Shown: positions 55,244 to 62,828 of the stretch, piece after piece
Layout of the letters: each line of letters begins with the position of its first letter
Position numbering within the stretch: the first letter of the stretch is position 1
Assembly: GCF_004916905.1 (NCBI RefSeq)
Contig: NZ_SDLV01000015.1
Location: forward strand, 62,001-126,000
Source of the DNA: Chryseobacterium candidae
GTDB taxonomy: Bacteria > Bacteroidota > Bacteroidia > Flavobacteriales > Weeksellaceae
Direction of reading: 5' to 3'
Length of the DNA stretch: 64,000 bases
The notes under the pieces: model-generated
Seen by the model: the letters and a program-made list of their open reading frames with translations, nothing else
What the model was told of the DNA's origin: nothing
Database searches by the model: none
Made by a program: the position numbers and the translations under genes

Positions 55244-55274
55244 CAAATGTATAAACTTTTTAATTACTCACAAA
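55244..55274 (-). promoter_or_regulatory. Promoter of the ilv operon
   Basis: Minus-strand TTTG (55271-55274), 19-base spacer, TACATTTG (55244-55251): an exact match to the Bacteroidota consensus. It lies just downstream of the folP stop and directly in front of leader ORF 1. Confidence 0.85.
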
Positions 55275-55289
55275 TTTTTTTTAAACTTT

Positions 55290-56156
55290 TTATTTTTTTC
55301 GTAAAAAAAGAGTCAGTGTTGCCTTTGCTGAAGCTACATCATGAACTCTTATAATTTTTGCTCCCTGTTCCAATACTTTTATATGAAGTTTTTGTGTTTC
55401 CTCATTGATATCAAGAGGTGATTTTCCCAAAGGTTTATAGATAAATGACTTTCTGGAAATACCTATTAAGACAGGGAATTTTCCAAGTCCGAGATATTTC
55501 ACTTCCTGGATCATTTTCATCTGGTCTTCTACTGTTTTTCCGAAACCAAAACCGGGATCAAGAATGATGTCATTCACTCCTTTTTCTAAAAGTTCTTTTG
55601 TTTTTTTGGAAAAATATTGGTTCACTTCCAGCGTAATGTCTTCGAATTTAATTTTATCGTGCATGGTTTCGTAGGAAGGATTTACATGCATCAGGATGTA
55701 AGGAAGCTTCGTTTCAGCAGCTATATCAAACATTTCTGCATCATACTGACCGCCAGAAATATCGTTGATGAGATCTATTCCTTCATTAAATCCGAATCTT
55801 ACTGTTTCTGCATAAAAACTATCAAGCGAAATCAGAGCTTCCGGAAATTCTTTTTTGATCAGAGAAATAAGATTTCCTATTCGGCTTATTTCTTCGGCAG
55901 CGTTTAAGAATTCGGCATTTGGACGTGTAGACTGAGGTCCGATATCCAGTATTTCAGCTCCTTCTTTCAACAGCTTTTCGGCATGATGCAACGCAGATTT
56001 TTCATTATTGAATTTTCCACCATCAGAGAATGAATCCGGTGTCAGATTAAGGATTCCCATGATTTTTGGAATGTCGAGCTGTACTAACCGGCCATTGCAA
56101 TTGATTGAATAGGTTTTAGGGTCTGAGGGTTGTAAAGTTAGAGGGTTGGAGAGCAT
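55290..56156 (-). CDS. folP: Dihydropteroate synthase
   Basis: A 288-residue folate-biosynthesis enzyme (target of sulfonamides). Signature segments are MGILNLTPDSFSDGGKF, the DIGPQSTRP loop, LDSFYAETVRFG, ILDPGFGFGKT, ISRKSF and IRVHDVASA. The open frame runs on to 56216 through repeat-like DNA; I place the start at 56156, and even the first 14 residues (LSNPLTLQPSDP) look derived from an intergenic repeat. It is divergent from the DUF1599 gene. Confidence 0.93.
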   Translation of the reverse strand: MLSNPLTLQPSDPKTYSINCNGRLVQLDIPKIMGILNLTPDSFSDGGKFNNEKSALHHAEKLLKEGAEILDIGPQSTRPNAEFLNAAEEISRIGNLISLIKKEFPEALISLDSFYAETVRFGFNEGIDLINDISGGQYDAEMFDIAAETKLPYILMHVNPSYETMHDKIKFEDITLEVNQYFSKKTKELLEKGVNDIILDPGFGFGKTVEDQMKMIQEVKYLGLGKFPVLIGISRKSFIYKPLGKSPLDINEETQKLHIKVLEQGAKIIRVHDVASAKATLTLFLRKK

Positions 56157-56246
56157 GAGTTGGATGATGATGGGTAAATGATAGTTGATAATTGATGAAC
56201 GATTTCTGTACTGCAAAATTAGTGATTTATGAGTTTTTAATGAGAA

Positions 56247-56336
56247 GAAATTAGAATTTACAGGTTGGAAGCTAGAAGTTGGAGGCTGGATGTTAAATAA
56301 GCCCTCTTACTCTCCAACCCTCTTACTCACAAACTC
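56247..56336. repeat. Dispersed GAGGGTT/CTTCCAACCTCC repeat, copy B
   Basis: Bases with AGGTTGGAAGCTAGAAGTTG, GAGGCTGGATGTTAAATAAG and CTCTCCAACCCTCTTACTCA match the reverse complement of 29090-29185. Fragments of the same CCAACCCTCTAAC theme continue into the 5' end of folP. Confidence 0.6.
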
Positions 56337-56396
56337 AGCTTTTCAAATTCAAAAATCTAAAACCGAATTCGTATATTTGGAAGATTAAGAAAATTT

Positions 56397-56963
56397 ATGC
56401 TAAAAACATCAGTACAGTTCGAGAAAGTTATCAGTCAGTGTCGTGATCTTTTCGGTAAAAAATTACAGGATTATGGTGCGGCATGGAGGGTTTTGAGGCC
56501 TAGTTCCATTACAGATCAGATTTATATCAAAGTCAACAGAATCCGTACGCTGCAGATGACTGATAAAAAAATGGTGGATGAGAGTGAGGAAGATGAATTT
56601 ATCGCTATTGTGAACTATTCTATCATTGGGCTTATTCAGCTGGAGAAAGGTCTTTCCAATGATTTCAATGAAAATAAAGAAGAAATTTTAGGTCTGTATG
56701 ACCAATATGCCAATGAAGCAAAAGCTTTGATGGAAAGAAAAAACCATGATTATGGTGAAGCATGGAGGGATATGAGAATTTCTTCCATTACGGATCTTAT
56801 TTATCAGAAAGTATTGAGAACTAAGCAGATTGAAGACAATCAGGGAAAAACAATCGTTTCAGAAGGGCTTGATGCCAACTATTTCGATATGCTGAATTAT
56901 TCGGTCTTCTGTCTGATCAAGTTTTCAGAAAAAGAAAATCAATTCGAACCCAAAACTATTTAA
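56397..56963 (+). CDS. DUF1599 domain protein
   Basis: A 188-residue protein with two copies of one motif: DLFGKKLQDYGAAWRVLRPSSITDQIYIKVNRIRTLQ and ALMERKNHDYGEAWRDMRISSITDLIYQKVLRTKQIE. This is the DUF1599 family, also described as a nucleotide-modification-associated domain. Its activity is unknown. A -7 box TATATTTG is at 56372-56379. It is followed by the BT_3928 gene one base after its stop, in the folP-DUF1599-BT_3928-tpiA order that I recall as common in Bacteroidota. Confidence 0.88.
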   Translation: MLKTSVQFEKVISQCRDLFGKKLQDYGAAWRVLRPSSITDQIYIKVNRIRTLQMTDKKMVDESEEDEFIAIVNYSIIGLIQLEKGLSNDFNENKEEILGLYDQYANEAKALMERKNHDYGEAWRDMRISSITDLIYQKVLRTKQIEDNQGKTIVSEGLDANYFDMLNYSVFCLIKFSEKENQFEPKTI

Positions 56964-56964
56964 T

Positions 56965-58083
56965 ATGCTCAAAGGTTTATTACGCTTTATTATTGCTGTT
57001 ATTTTTATCCTTTCAGGCTTTGTGAAAGCCGTGGATCTGGTAGGTTTTTCTTTCAAGATGGAAGAATATTTTGCGCCTCCGGTTTTCAACATGCCATTTT
57101 TAGAAAAGTTTGCCCTGCTGTTTTCCATTATTGTGGTGGTACTGGAGCTTTTCTTAGGATTTATGCTGCTGCTTAAATTAAAGCTTAAATTTACCTTGTC
57201 CATATTAATCGCACTTTGTATTTTCTTTGGATTCCTTACATTCTATTCTGCCTATTTCAATGTGGTAACAGATTGTGGATGTTTTGGAGATGCTATCAAA
57301 TTCACTCCCTGGCAGAGCTTCTTAAAAGACGTTGTATTGCTGGTAGGATTGATTATTTTATTCATCCTTTACAGAAAAGATTTCCGTAAAAAGGATGAGT
57401 ATGGAATCACTCAAAAAGAGCCTTCCAACACATTTAAATATATTCTTTTAACCATATTTTCTCTGGGGATGATTTACGTTATGACACAGGGAATTATGCA
57501 TGAACCGATCATTGATTTCCGTGATTATAAAATCGGTACTGATATTAAAGGTGAAAAAATAAAAATTGATAAAAATCCTTCAGAATATAAATCTTTCTAC
57601 ACGCTGAAAAATCAGAAGACAGGAGCTGTTGTAAAAGTAAATCAGGATGATTATATTAAAAAAACAGAATACTGGGCAGAAGGATCTCCCTGGAAAATTG
57701 AGGATGGAAAGAATGAATCTGTCCTGATCAAAGAAGGTTATAAATCTGAGATTGTAAAATTCAAGATTGAAGATCCTACAGGAATGGAAGTTACCCAGGA
57801 AATCATTAACGCTCCTAAAGCCATTCTGGTTTTCTCTTATCATCCAAAAGATGTTCCTGCAGATCTTCTTCAGAAAGTGGAAGCAAAAGTAAATACTCAG
57901 AAAGGAGCACTTATCTACGGCGTTTCCACCGAACCGAATACTTTTAAAACCATCAAAAATCTAATGATGGACGGAACTGCTATCAAAACAATAGCAAGAA
58001 GCAACCCATTTGTACTTATCCTTGAAAATGGAAAAATTGTGGATAAACAACCTGCAAAAGACTACATTACTAATTATAAATGA
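56965..58083 (+). CDS. BT_3928 family membrane protein (DoxX/MauE-like)
   Basis: A 372-residue protein. The N-terminal part has four membrane segments (about 5-22, 48-70, 75-95, 115-135) with a CGCFG motif (about residues 108-112), as in the MauE/DoxX quinol or disulfide-related family. A fifth segment lies at about 155-172, and a C-terminal soluble domain of about 195 residues follows. The cysteine pair suggests thiol redox work at the membrane, but no biochemical role is established. Operon with DUF1599. Confidence 0.85.
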   Translation: MLKGLLRFIIAVIFILSGFVKAVDLVGFSFKMEEYFAPPVFNMPFLEKFALLFSIIVVVLELFLGFMLLLKLKLKFTLSILIALCIFFGFLTFYSAYFNVVTDCGCFGDAIKFTPWQSFLKDVVLLVGLIILFILYRKDFRKKDEYGITQKEPSNTFKYILLTIFSLGMIYVMTQGIMHEPIIDFRDYKIGTDIKGEKIKIDKNPSEYKSFYTLKNQKTGAVVKVNQDDYIKKTEYWAEGSPWKIEDGKNESVLIKEGYKSEIVKFKIEDPTGMEVTQEIINAPKAILVFSYHPKDVPADLLQKVEAKVNTQKGALIYGVSTEPNTFKTIKNLMMDGTAIKTIARSNPFVLILENGKIVDKQPAKDYITNYK

Positions 58084-58129
58084 TGAGTGATGAATTATAA
58101 ATGATCTTTTTGACGAGAGCCAATCGTAG

Positions 58130-58183
58130 ATCAATTATCAATTATCAATTATCAATTATCAATTATCAATTATCAATTATCAA
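58130..58183. repeat. Tandem heptamer array (ATCAATT)n
   Basis: Seven perfect copies of ATCAATT plus a partial eighth run from 58130 to 58183, in the spacer between BT_3928 and the TerB-like gene. The preceding ATGATGAGTGATGAATTATA is of the same type as the grpE-dnaJ spacer repeat. Copy number is likely to vary by slippage. Confidence 0.85.
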
Positions 58184-58216
58184 ATTTAAACACTAAACTT
58201 AAACATACAACAACCC

Positions 58217-58564
58217 ATGCAAAAATCAAATAAATCAATCGCCGGCTATCACTTATTAATGATCCTTTCATCTGTAGACGGAGAATTTGCTCCTGAGGAA
58301 GGAATGCTGGTACAGCAATACATGGCAGATGAATTCCCGTTCAGAATGAATCTTGACAACGAGCTTGAAACGCTGGCACTTTTACAGCCTGAAGAATGGA
58401 AAGATCATTTTGAATTCCATGCAAGATGTTTCCATGAAGATTCCACCGAGGATGAACGTGTAAAATTTGTTCAGTTTGCAAAGTCGCTGATCAAAGCCGA
58501 TAATAAAGTAACCGAAGAGGAACATACGTTTTACGTTCTGTTGAAAAACCTTTGGGGATTATAA
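58217..58564 (+). CDS. TerB-like (tellurite-resistance B fold) small protein
   Basis: A 115-residue helical protein (YHLLMILSSVDGEFAPEEGMLVQQYM ... KSLIKADNKVTEEEHTFYVLLKNLWGL). The paired VDGEF and ADNKVTEEE motifs are the acidic metal-binding helices of TerB-like domains. Its role is unknown; nothing indicates tellurite resistance here. It lies between BT_3928 and tpiA on the same strand. Confidence 0.75.
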   Translation: MQKSNKSIAGYHLLMILSSVDGEFAPEEGMLVQQYMADEFPFRMNLDNELETLALLQPEEWKDHFEFHARCFHEDSTEDERVKFVQFAKSLIKADNKVTEEEHTFYVLLKNLWGL

Positions 58565-58604
58565 ACAACTACGAAAAAATAAAATAAATCTATATTTAAA
58601 TCTT

Positions 58605-59363
58605 ATGAGAAGAAAAATAGTTGCAGGAAACTGGAAAATGAACAAAAATGTAATTGATGCACAACAATTAATGATTCAGTTACTAAGCTATAAAAACAAC
58701 AATGCTACCAACTGTGAGGTTTGGATTGCTCCACCTGCATTGTATCTGATGATGGCAAAAGATGTTTTTGAAAAAGATGAAATCGGGGTGTTTTCTCAGG
58801 ATATGAGCGAGCATGAAAGCGGAGCTTATACTGGTGAAATTTCTGCTGATATGCTGGAATCTATTGATGCAACAGGTTCATTAATCGGGCACTCTGAAAG
58901 AAGACAATACCACGGAGAAACAGATTCTCACTGTAACAGAAAAATCAAATTAGCGCTTGATAAAGGTCTTATTCCTGTTTACTGTAACGGAGAAACTCTT
59001 GAGCAGAGAAAAGCAGGACAACACCTTGAAGTCGTAAAAAATCAGACTGAAGTAGCTCTTTTTACGCTTTCTGCTGAAGAGATCAAAAAAGTTGTGATTG
59101 CTTATGAGCCGGTTTGGGCTATCGGAACGGGAGAAACGGCAAGTCCGGAGCAGGCTCAGGAAATCCATGCTCACATCAGAAATATTATTGCTGCAAAATA
59201 CGGACAGGAAGTTGCTGACGAGATTTCTATCCTTTACGGAGGATCTGTAAAGCCGGACAATGCTAAAGAAATATTCTCTCAGCCGGATATCGACGGTGGT
59301 CTTATCGGAGGAGCAGCTTTGAAATTGGAAGATTTTTCTAAGATCATTGAAGCTTTTAATTAA
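58605..59363 (+). CDS. tpiA: Triosephosphate isomerase
   Basis: A 252-residue glycolytic enzyme. Catalytic residues are K11 (GNWKMN), H96 (IGHSERR) and E168 (AYEPVWAIGTG), and the phosphate-binding YGGSVKPDNA and DGGLIGGAAL loops are intact. Normal length. It is followed after 24 bases by a small membrane-protein gene. Confidence 0.96.
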   Translation: MRRKIVAGNWKMNKNVIDAQQLMIQLLSYKNNNATNCEVWIAPPALYLMMAKDVFEKDEIGVFSQDMSEHESGAYTGEISADMLESIDATGSLIGHSERRQYHGETDSHCNRKIKLALDKGLIPVYCNGETLEQRKAGQHLEVVKNQTEVALFTLSAEEIKKVVIAYEPVWAIGTGETASPEQAQEIHAHIRNIIAAKYGQEVADEISILYGGSVKPDNAKEIFSQPDIDGGLIGGAALKLEDFSKIIEAFN

Positions 59364-59387
59364 AATAAAGAATCTTTTAGGACAAAC

Positions 59388-59675
59388 ATGAAAAATTTCA
59401 TTTTGATATTCTTCGGACTTCTTTTATTTGATTTTCTTTATGTATTTGTTTATGATCAGTTTTTAATTGGCATAAAACCTGACTTTTTGAGTTATCTATT
59501 GGCACTGATCAAGGTTCTGGCGATATCTCCGGCAGTTTTATTTAATAAATCATTGCCCTTTTATGCCATTATTCCAACTTATCAGGCGGTACTCGTATTC
59601 ATTGGAAACGTTCTGGTACAAACTTTTTTAGTATATAGATTTTTCTTTAAAAAGAGAAAGGTTAGCTCACAATAA
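59388..59675 (+). CDS. Small membrane protein of unknown function
   Basis: A 95-residue protein with three hydrophobic segments (about 3-21, 31-48, 64-86) and a basic C terminus (FFKKRKVSSQ). No family is recognised. It is probably co-transcribed with tpiA; the shared terminator at 59675-59706 follows. Confidence 0.65.
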   Translation: MKNFILIFFGLLLFDFLYVFVYDQFLIGIKPDFLSYLLALIKVLAISPAVLFNKSLPFYAIIPTYQAVLVFIGNVLVQTFLVYRFFFKKRKVSSQ

Positions 59676-59706
59676 AAAGCTGCGGGATCTTCGATCCCGC
59701 CGCTTT
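59675..59706. terminator. Bidirectional terminator between tpiA operon and phytase-like gene
   Basis: GCGGGATC (59682-59689) and GATCCCGC (59693-59700) form the core, extended by AAAAGC/GCTTTT after one mismatch, with A and T runs on both sides. Confidence 0.88.
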
Positions 59707-59724
59707 TCGTTAAAAAAAATCCAA

Positions 59725-60993
59725 TTATTGAATATCGACTACATACATCGTTCCTTTGTCTACTTTACCTGTCTTAGGTAAAATTTTGGCTTTTGGATTT
59801 CCGTTTCCATCATCTACTACTCCAAAGTCATCATCATTGAAAACAGCCAGTTTATTATTTCCCAAATAAACAATTCCCTCGAATTTATCGTGTTCGTAGC
59901 CCAGTTTTGCTACCAGATCTACGGCTAATGTTTTGGTAACAGGCTTTATTCCGGCATTGCTAATTTCATCCCATGAGCATTGCTCTAAAGATTTACCGTT
60001 AATTTTCATTCCGTCTACAGCATTTATATCAGCTCCGTTTACATCACTGGCATTGCTTAAGTTTATTCTGTATACTTTTTTTATACCTCCCTGAGAACCG
60101 AAATTTCCGTCTCTTTCAATCACCAGGAATTCATTGTTACTTAATGCGGTAATATCACACACCGAATCAGAAGCACCTCCGTCCTGTCTATATAAAAACT
60201 GTCTGGTTTGCCCTGTAATAATATCAAAAGTGACAATTCTCGTTAAAGTGGTATTGGTTGCCAATGCTTTGCTGGGGACAAGCATCATTGACTGTATTGT
60301 TCCTACCAGCGTTCTTCCATCCGGAGTGATGCAAAGTCCTTCCATTCCTCTGTTGGCTCTTCTTTTGGCTAAAACAGCAGGTAATTTTCTTGGTCCTGTA
60401 TCTACCCCAATCGGGCTTATTCTCTCCATCTCCATTCCATCAGCACTGTAATGCACAATGTGCGGTCCATATTCATCGGAAACCCAGAATGTACCATCAG
60501 CAGCAGCAACAATACTTTCACTGTCCAATCCATATTTATCTGTCCCTAAAATATTGCCGGAAGCATCATAAGCAATTTCCCCAGTACTTCCCATTCCGAC
60601 AGGGTTTGGAAGTCCGGTAATTGTTTGTCCGTATGGATTTTTAAGTTTAATATATTTAATTACCTCTATATTTCCGTCAGCATTGATTTTAAAATGCATA
60701 ATGGTTGGGGTAAAATTAGGAGCAAGAAACTTTTTACCATTCTGGAAATCGGTATTAGGACCTCTATCCGTAATGACGTAGAATTCACCTTTTCTTGTAG
60801 GGTGAGCGGCTGCACCGGAGCCAAATCCTCCGTTTATCACATCTACTCCATTGATGGCAGCAAGTTTTGTAAATGGAAATTCCTGAGGCAGTTTGGAATA
60901 ATTAATATCCTGATTAATCATTGTGGTATCGTCATCATTTTTACATGAAGCCAATACTGCCAGCACTACGGCAGACAATAGCAATTTTTTCAT
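59725..60993 (-). CDS. Phytase-like (esterase-like phytase domain) lipoprotein
   Basis: A 422-residue protein with lipoprotein signal ending LASC (C17). It has the Phytase-like beta-propeller domain: FITDRGPNTDFQ-type segment near residue 75, FWVSDEYGPHIVHYSADG, NRGMEGLCITPDGRTLVG, EFLVIERDGN and a C-terminal KFEGIVYLGNNKLAVFNDDDFG. Family members are proposed to act on phosphate esters, but many are uncharacterised. Single gene, convergent with the tpiA unit. Confidence 0.85.
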   Translation of the reverse strand: MKKLLLSAVVLAVLASCKNDDDTTMINQDINYSKLPQEFPFTKLAAINGVDVINGGFGSGAAAHPTRKGEFYVITDRGPNTDFQNGKKFLAPNFTPTIMHFKINADGNIEVIKYIKLKNPYGQTITGLPNPVGMGSTGEIAYDASGNILGTDKYGLDSESIVAAADGTFWVSDEYGPHIVHYSADGMEMERISPIGVDTGPRKLPAVLAKRRANRGMEGLCITPDGRTLVGTIQSMMLVPSKALATNTTLTRIVTFDIITGQTRQFLYRQDGGASDSVCDITALSNNEFLVIERDGNFGSQGGIKKVYRINLSNASDVNGADINAVDGMKINGKSLEQCSWDEISNAGIKPVTKTLAVDLVAKLGYEHDKFEGIVYLGNNKLAVFNDDDFGVVDDGNGNPKAKILPKTGKVDKGTMYVVDIQ

Positions 60994-61226
60994 ATTTACT
61001 TTTATGGCTGCGAAAGTATAAATTGATTGTAAACTGATCTTGAATATAATGATAATTGTTTTTTAACAATAGAACAGATAAAATAGTTTGAAAGTGAACA
61101 GAAAAATAACAGATTTATAAATAAAAATTCAATAATCCGGTTGAGTAAACAATCAATATAAAAATCGACTTTTTAAGAATATCTGAAAAATAATAATTCA
61201 CAAAACGGACTCACAGATTTATATGA

Positions 61227-61234
61227 TATATTTG
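61227..61234 (+). promoter_or_regulatory. -7 box upstream of the cobalamin riboswitch
   Basis: TATATTTG matches TAnnTTTG and sits about ten bases before the first paired element of the riboswitch. A -33 box is not evident. The rest of 60994-61226 is AT-rich with nothing recognised. Confidence 0.55.
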
Positions 61235-61242
61235 CAGCGTTT

Positions 61243-61405
61243 TAAGGCTGAACAATGTTCATTAATAGGGAATCAAGTGAGAATGATATTCAAATCTTGA
61301 GCTGTACCCGCAACTGTAAACTGTTTAAACTTACCGCAAAAAAATCCACTGGATCTTAAAATCCGGGAAGGAAGCTGTAAGATGTGAGCCAGGAGACCTG
61401 CCTTA
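61243..61405 (+). promoter_or_regulatory. Cobalamin (B12) riboswitch
   Basis: Closing stem TAAGGC (61243-61248) with GCCTTA (61400-61405). Conserved core elements are present in order: GGGAATCAAGTGAGAAT, GAGCTGTACCCGCAACTGTA, CCACTGG with CCGGGAAGG, and the B12 box GAGCCAGGAGACCTGCC. This is the consensus of the adenosylcobalamin-type aptamer. It lies 78 bases before the 61483 start codon and would lower expression when B12 is plentiful. Confidence 0.93.
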
Positions 61406-61414
61406 GAATACTGA

Positions 61415-61445
61415 CTTCAGAGAACGAACCGTTTCTACTCTGAAG
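61415..61445 (+). promoter_or_regulatory. Hairpin in the expression platform of the riboswitch
   Basis: CTTCAGAG (61415-61422) pairs with CTCTGAAG (61438-61445) around a 15-base loop containing GAACGAACC. No T run follows, so control is more likely at translation or through a loop-aptamer kissing contact than by termination. Confidence 0.6.
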
Positions 61446-61482
61446 ATAAGTTTCGGGAATAAAACTTTAAATTAATTATATC

Positions 61483-62589
61483 ATGAGGAAAATTTATCTT
61501 TTTTTCTTACTGCTTTGCATGCAGGTATTATCGGCCCAATTCACAGAAAACGATATTAAATTTTGGGTAGGAACCGGATCTAAAAAAGCATATTTCATTG
61601 CGGACTTTAATGACAACAGCACACCCAATTCTTATGCATGGGGATACCGTTTTGATGGCGATGGCCTTTTGATGGAAGATCTTATCAATGCAATTGTGGC
61701 AGCAGAATCCAAAATGCAGGTTGACATTCCTACAGGATATCTTTCTATTCTGAATTATAATCATCACACATCCACTACTGATGACAGCTGGATAACATGG
61801 TCTGGATCCAGCTCATCAAACATGACTTGGAACAATGGGGTAGGTTATACTCCTTTGGTGGACGGAAAATGGTATGGGGTTACATACGGCCTTGATCATT
61901 ATGATATTCCTCCCTCTCCTCCCGTTCCAGCCTACAGTTCTGCATGGTTTACTCCGTCTCAGGTTACAAACTGGGTTGGAAGCGGAAGTAATAAAAGCCT
62001 AATAGTTATTGATTTCGGAACTGATAATGCTAACGGGAATGCCAATTCTTTTGTTTTTGGAATTAAATATAACGGAAGCATCACTGCTGAACAGGCGTTA
62101 CAATTGATCCAGGCTCAAGCTTCCTATTTTAATTTTGCATCAGCGAATAATCAGATTACTACCCTATCATTAAATTCCTTTACCGGAAATACTTCCGGAT
62201 CAGACAGCTGGAAATTGTATAAAGGAAAAGACCTATCAAGCTGGCAAGCGAAAGCCAATCTTTCTCAGATTCAACTGGGTAATAATGATTGGTTTGGATT
62301 AAGCTTCGGGCAAAGAAGACCATTTACCCCCACAGAAGCACAGCTGACTTTAGGAATTTCTTCTGTTACAAAGAAAAAATTCAGTGTTTATCCAAATCCG
62401 GCAAGTGATTTCATTCAGATTGAAACGGCTGAGAAACTGAAAGAAGTGAATATTTATTCAGCTACAGGACAAAAGGTAATAACTTCTCAAGAATTAAAGA
62501 TTGCTATCCAGTCTTTACCTTCAGGTGTTTATTTTGTTGAGATTAAAACCAATGATAGTTCCACGATACATAAGATGGTTAAGAAATAA
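61483..62589 (+). CDS. T9SS-secreted protein with a duplicated domain, under cobalamin riboswitch control
   Basis: The 368-residue protein has a signal peptide (cleaved near LSAQ, residue 19), two copies of one domain and a type IX sorting domain. Repeat 1 (27-136) and repeat 2 (163-276) share WVGTGSKK/WVGSGSNK, DF, WGYRFDG/FGIKYNG, DSW and W(Y/F)G(V/L)(T/S)(Y/F)G. The tail (298-368) has SVYPNPASDFIQIE and SLPSGVYFVEI, ending KMVKK, the type A sorting signal. It is therefore exported to the cell surface or medium. The riboswitch implies a role in corrinoid capture or a B12-dependent nutrient, but no BtuB, BtuFCD or cobalamin enzyme gene is next to it. Confidence 0.85.
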   Translation: MRKIYLFFLLLCMQVLSAQFTENDIKFWVGTGSKKAYFIADFNDNSTPNSYAWGYRFDGDGLLMEDLINAIVAAESKMQVDIPTGYLSILNYNHHTSTTDDSWITWSGSSSSNMTWNNGVGYTPLVDGKWYGVTYGLDHYDIPPSPPVPAYSSAWFTPSQVTNWVGSGSNKSLIVIDFGTDNANGNANSFVFGIKYNGSITAEQALQLIQAQASYFNFASANNQITTLSLNSFTGNTSGSDSWKLYKGKDLSSWQAKANLSQIQLGNNDWFGLSFGQRRPFTPTEAQLTLGISSVTKKKFSVYPNPASDFIQIETAEKLKEVNIYSATGQKVITSQELKIAIQSLPSGVYFVEIKTNDSSTIHKMVKK

Positions 62590-62591
62590 AG

Positions 62592-62619
62592 AAAAGTACC
62601 TTTAAAAAGGCGCTTTTTT
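62592..62619 (+). terminator. Terminator of the riboswitch-controlled gene
   Basis: AAAAGTACCTT and AAGGCGCTTTT pair with one wobble and one mismatch, followed by T. A 61-codon frame after it (62631-62816) has no support. Confidence 0.6.
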
Positions 62620-62782
62620 AATGAGGATATGTGGAAAATCACCCCGTCAAAAATTCTTTGAATTTTCGCGACCTTTCCAAAGGATGGGAATTTTTACATC
62701 TTCAGTTGGAGTTTGGCCTGGATTACAGATTCCTTCTGAATAATCAAGAATACAGTTCAAAATCCATAATTGATTCAACAAA

Positions 62783-62809
62783 AAAACCGCACCAGATGGG
62801 TGCGGTTTT
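62783..62809 (-). terminator. Terminator of clpP
   Basis: AAAACCGCACC (62783-62793) pairs perfectly with 62799-62809 around a 5-base loop, with A/T runs on both sides. Confidence 0.88.
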
Positions 62810-62828
62810 CTTATGATATTACAATCAA

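Noticed and set aside
55719..55750. Possible resistance-type variation in dihydropteroate synthase
   Set aside because: All conserved FolP segments look ordinary; nothing supports an acquired sulfonamide-resistance enzyme.
62631..62816. 61-codon ORF after the B12-controlled gene
   Set aside because: It runs into the clpP terminator, has no recognisable domain and no promoter; best seen as chance.
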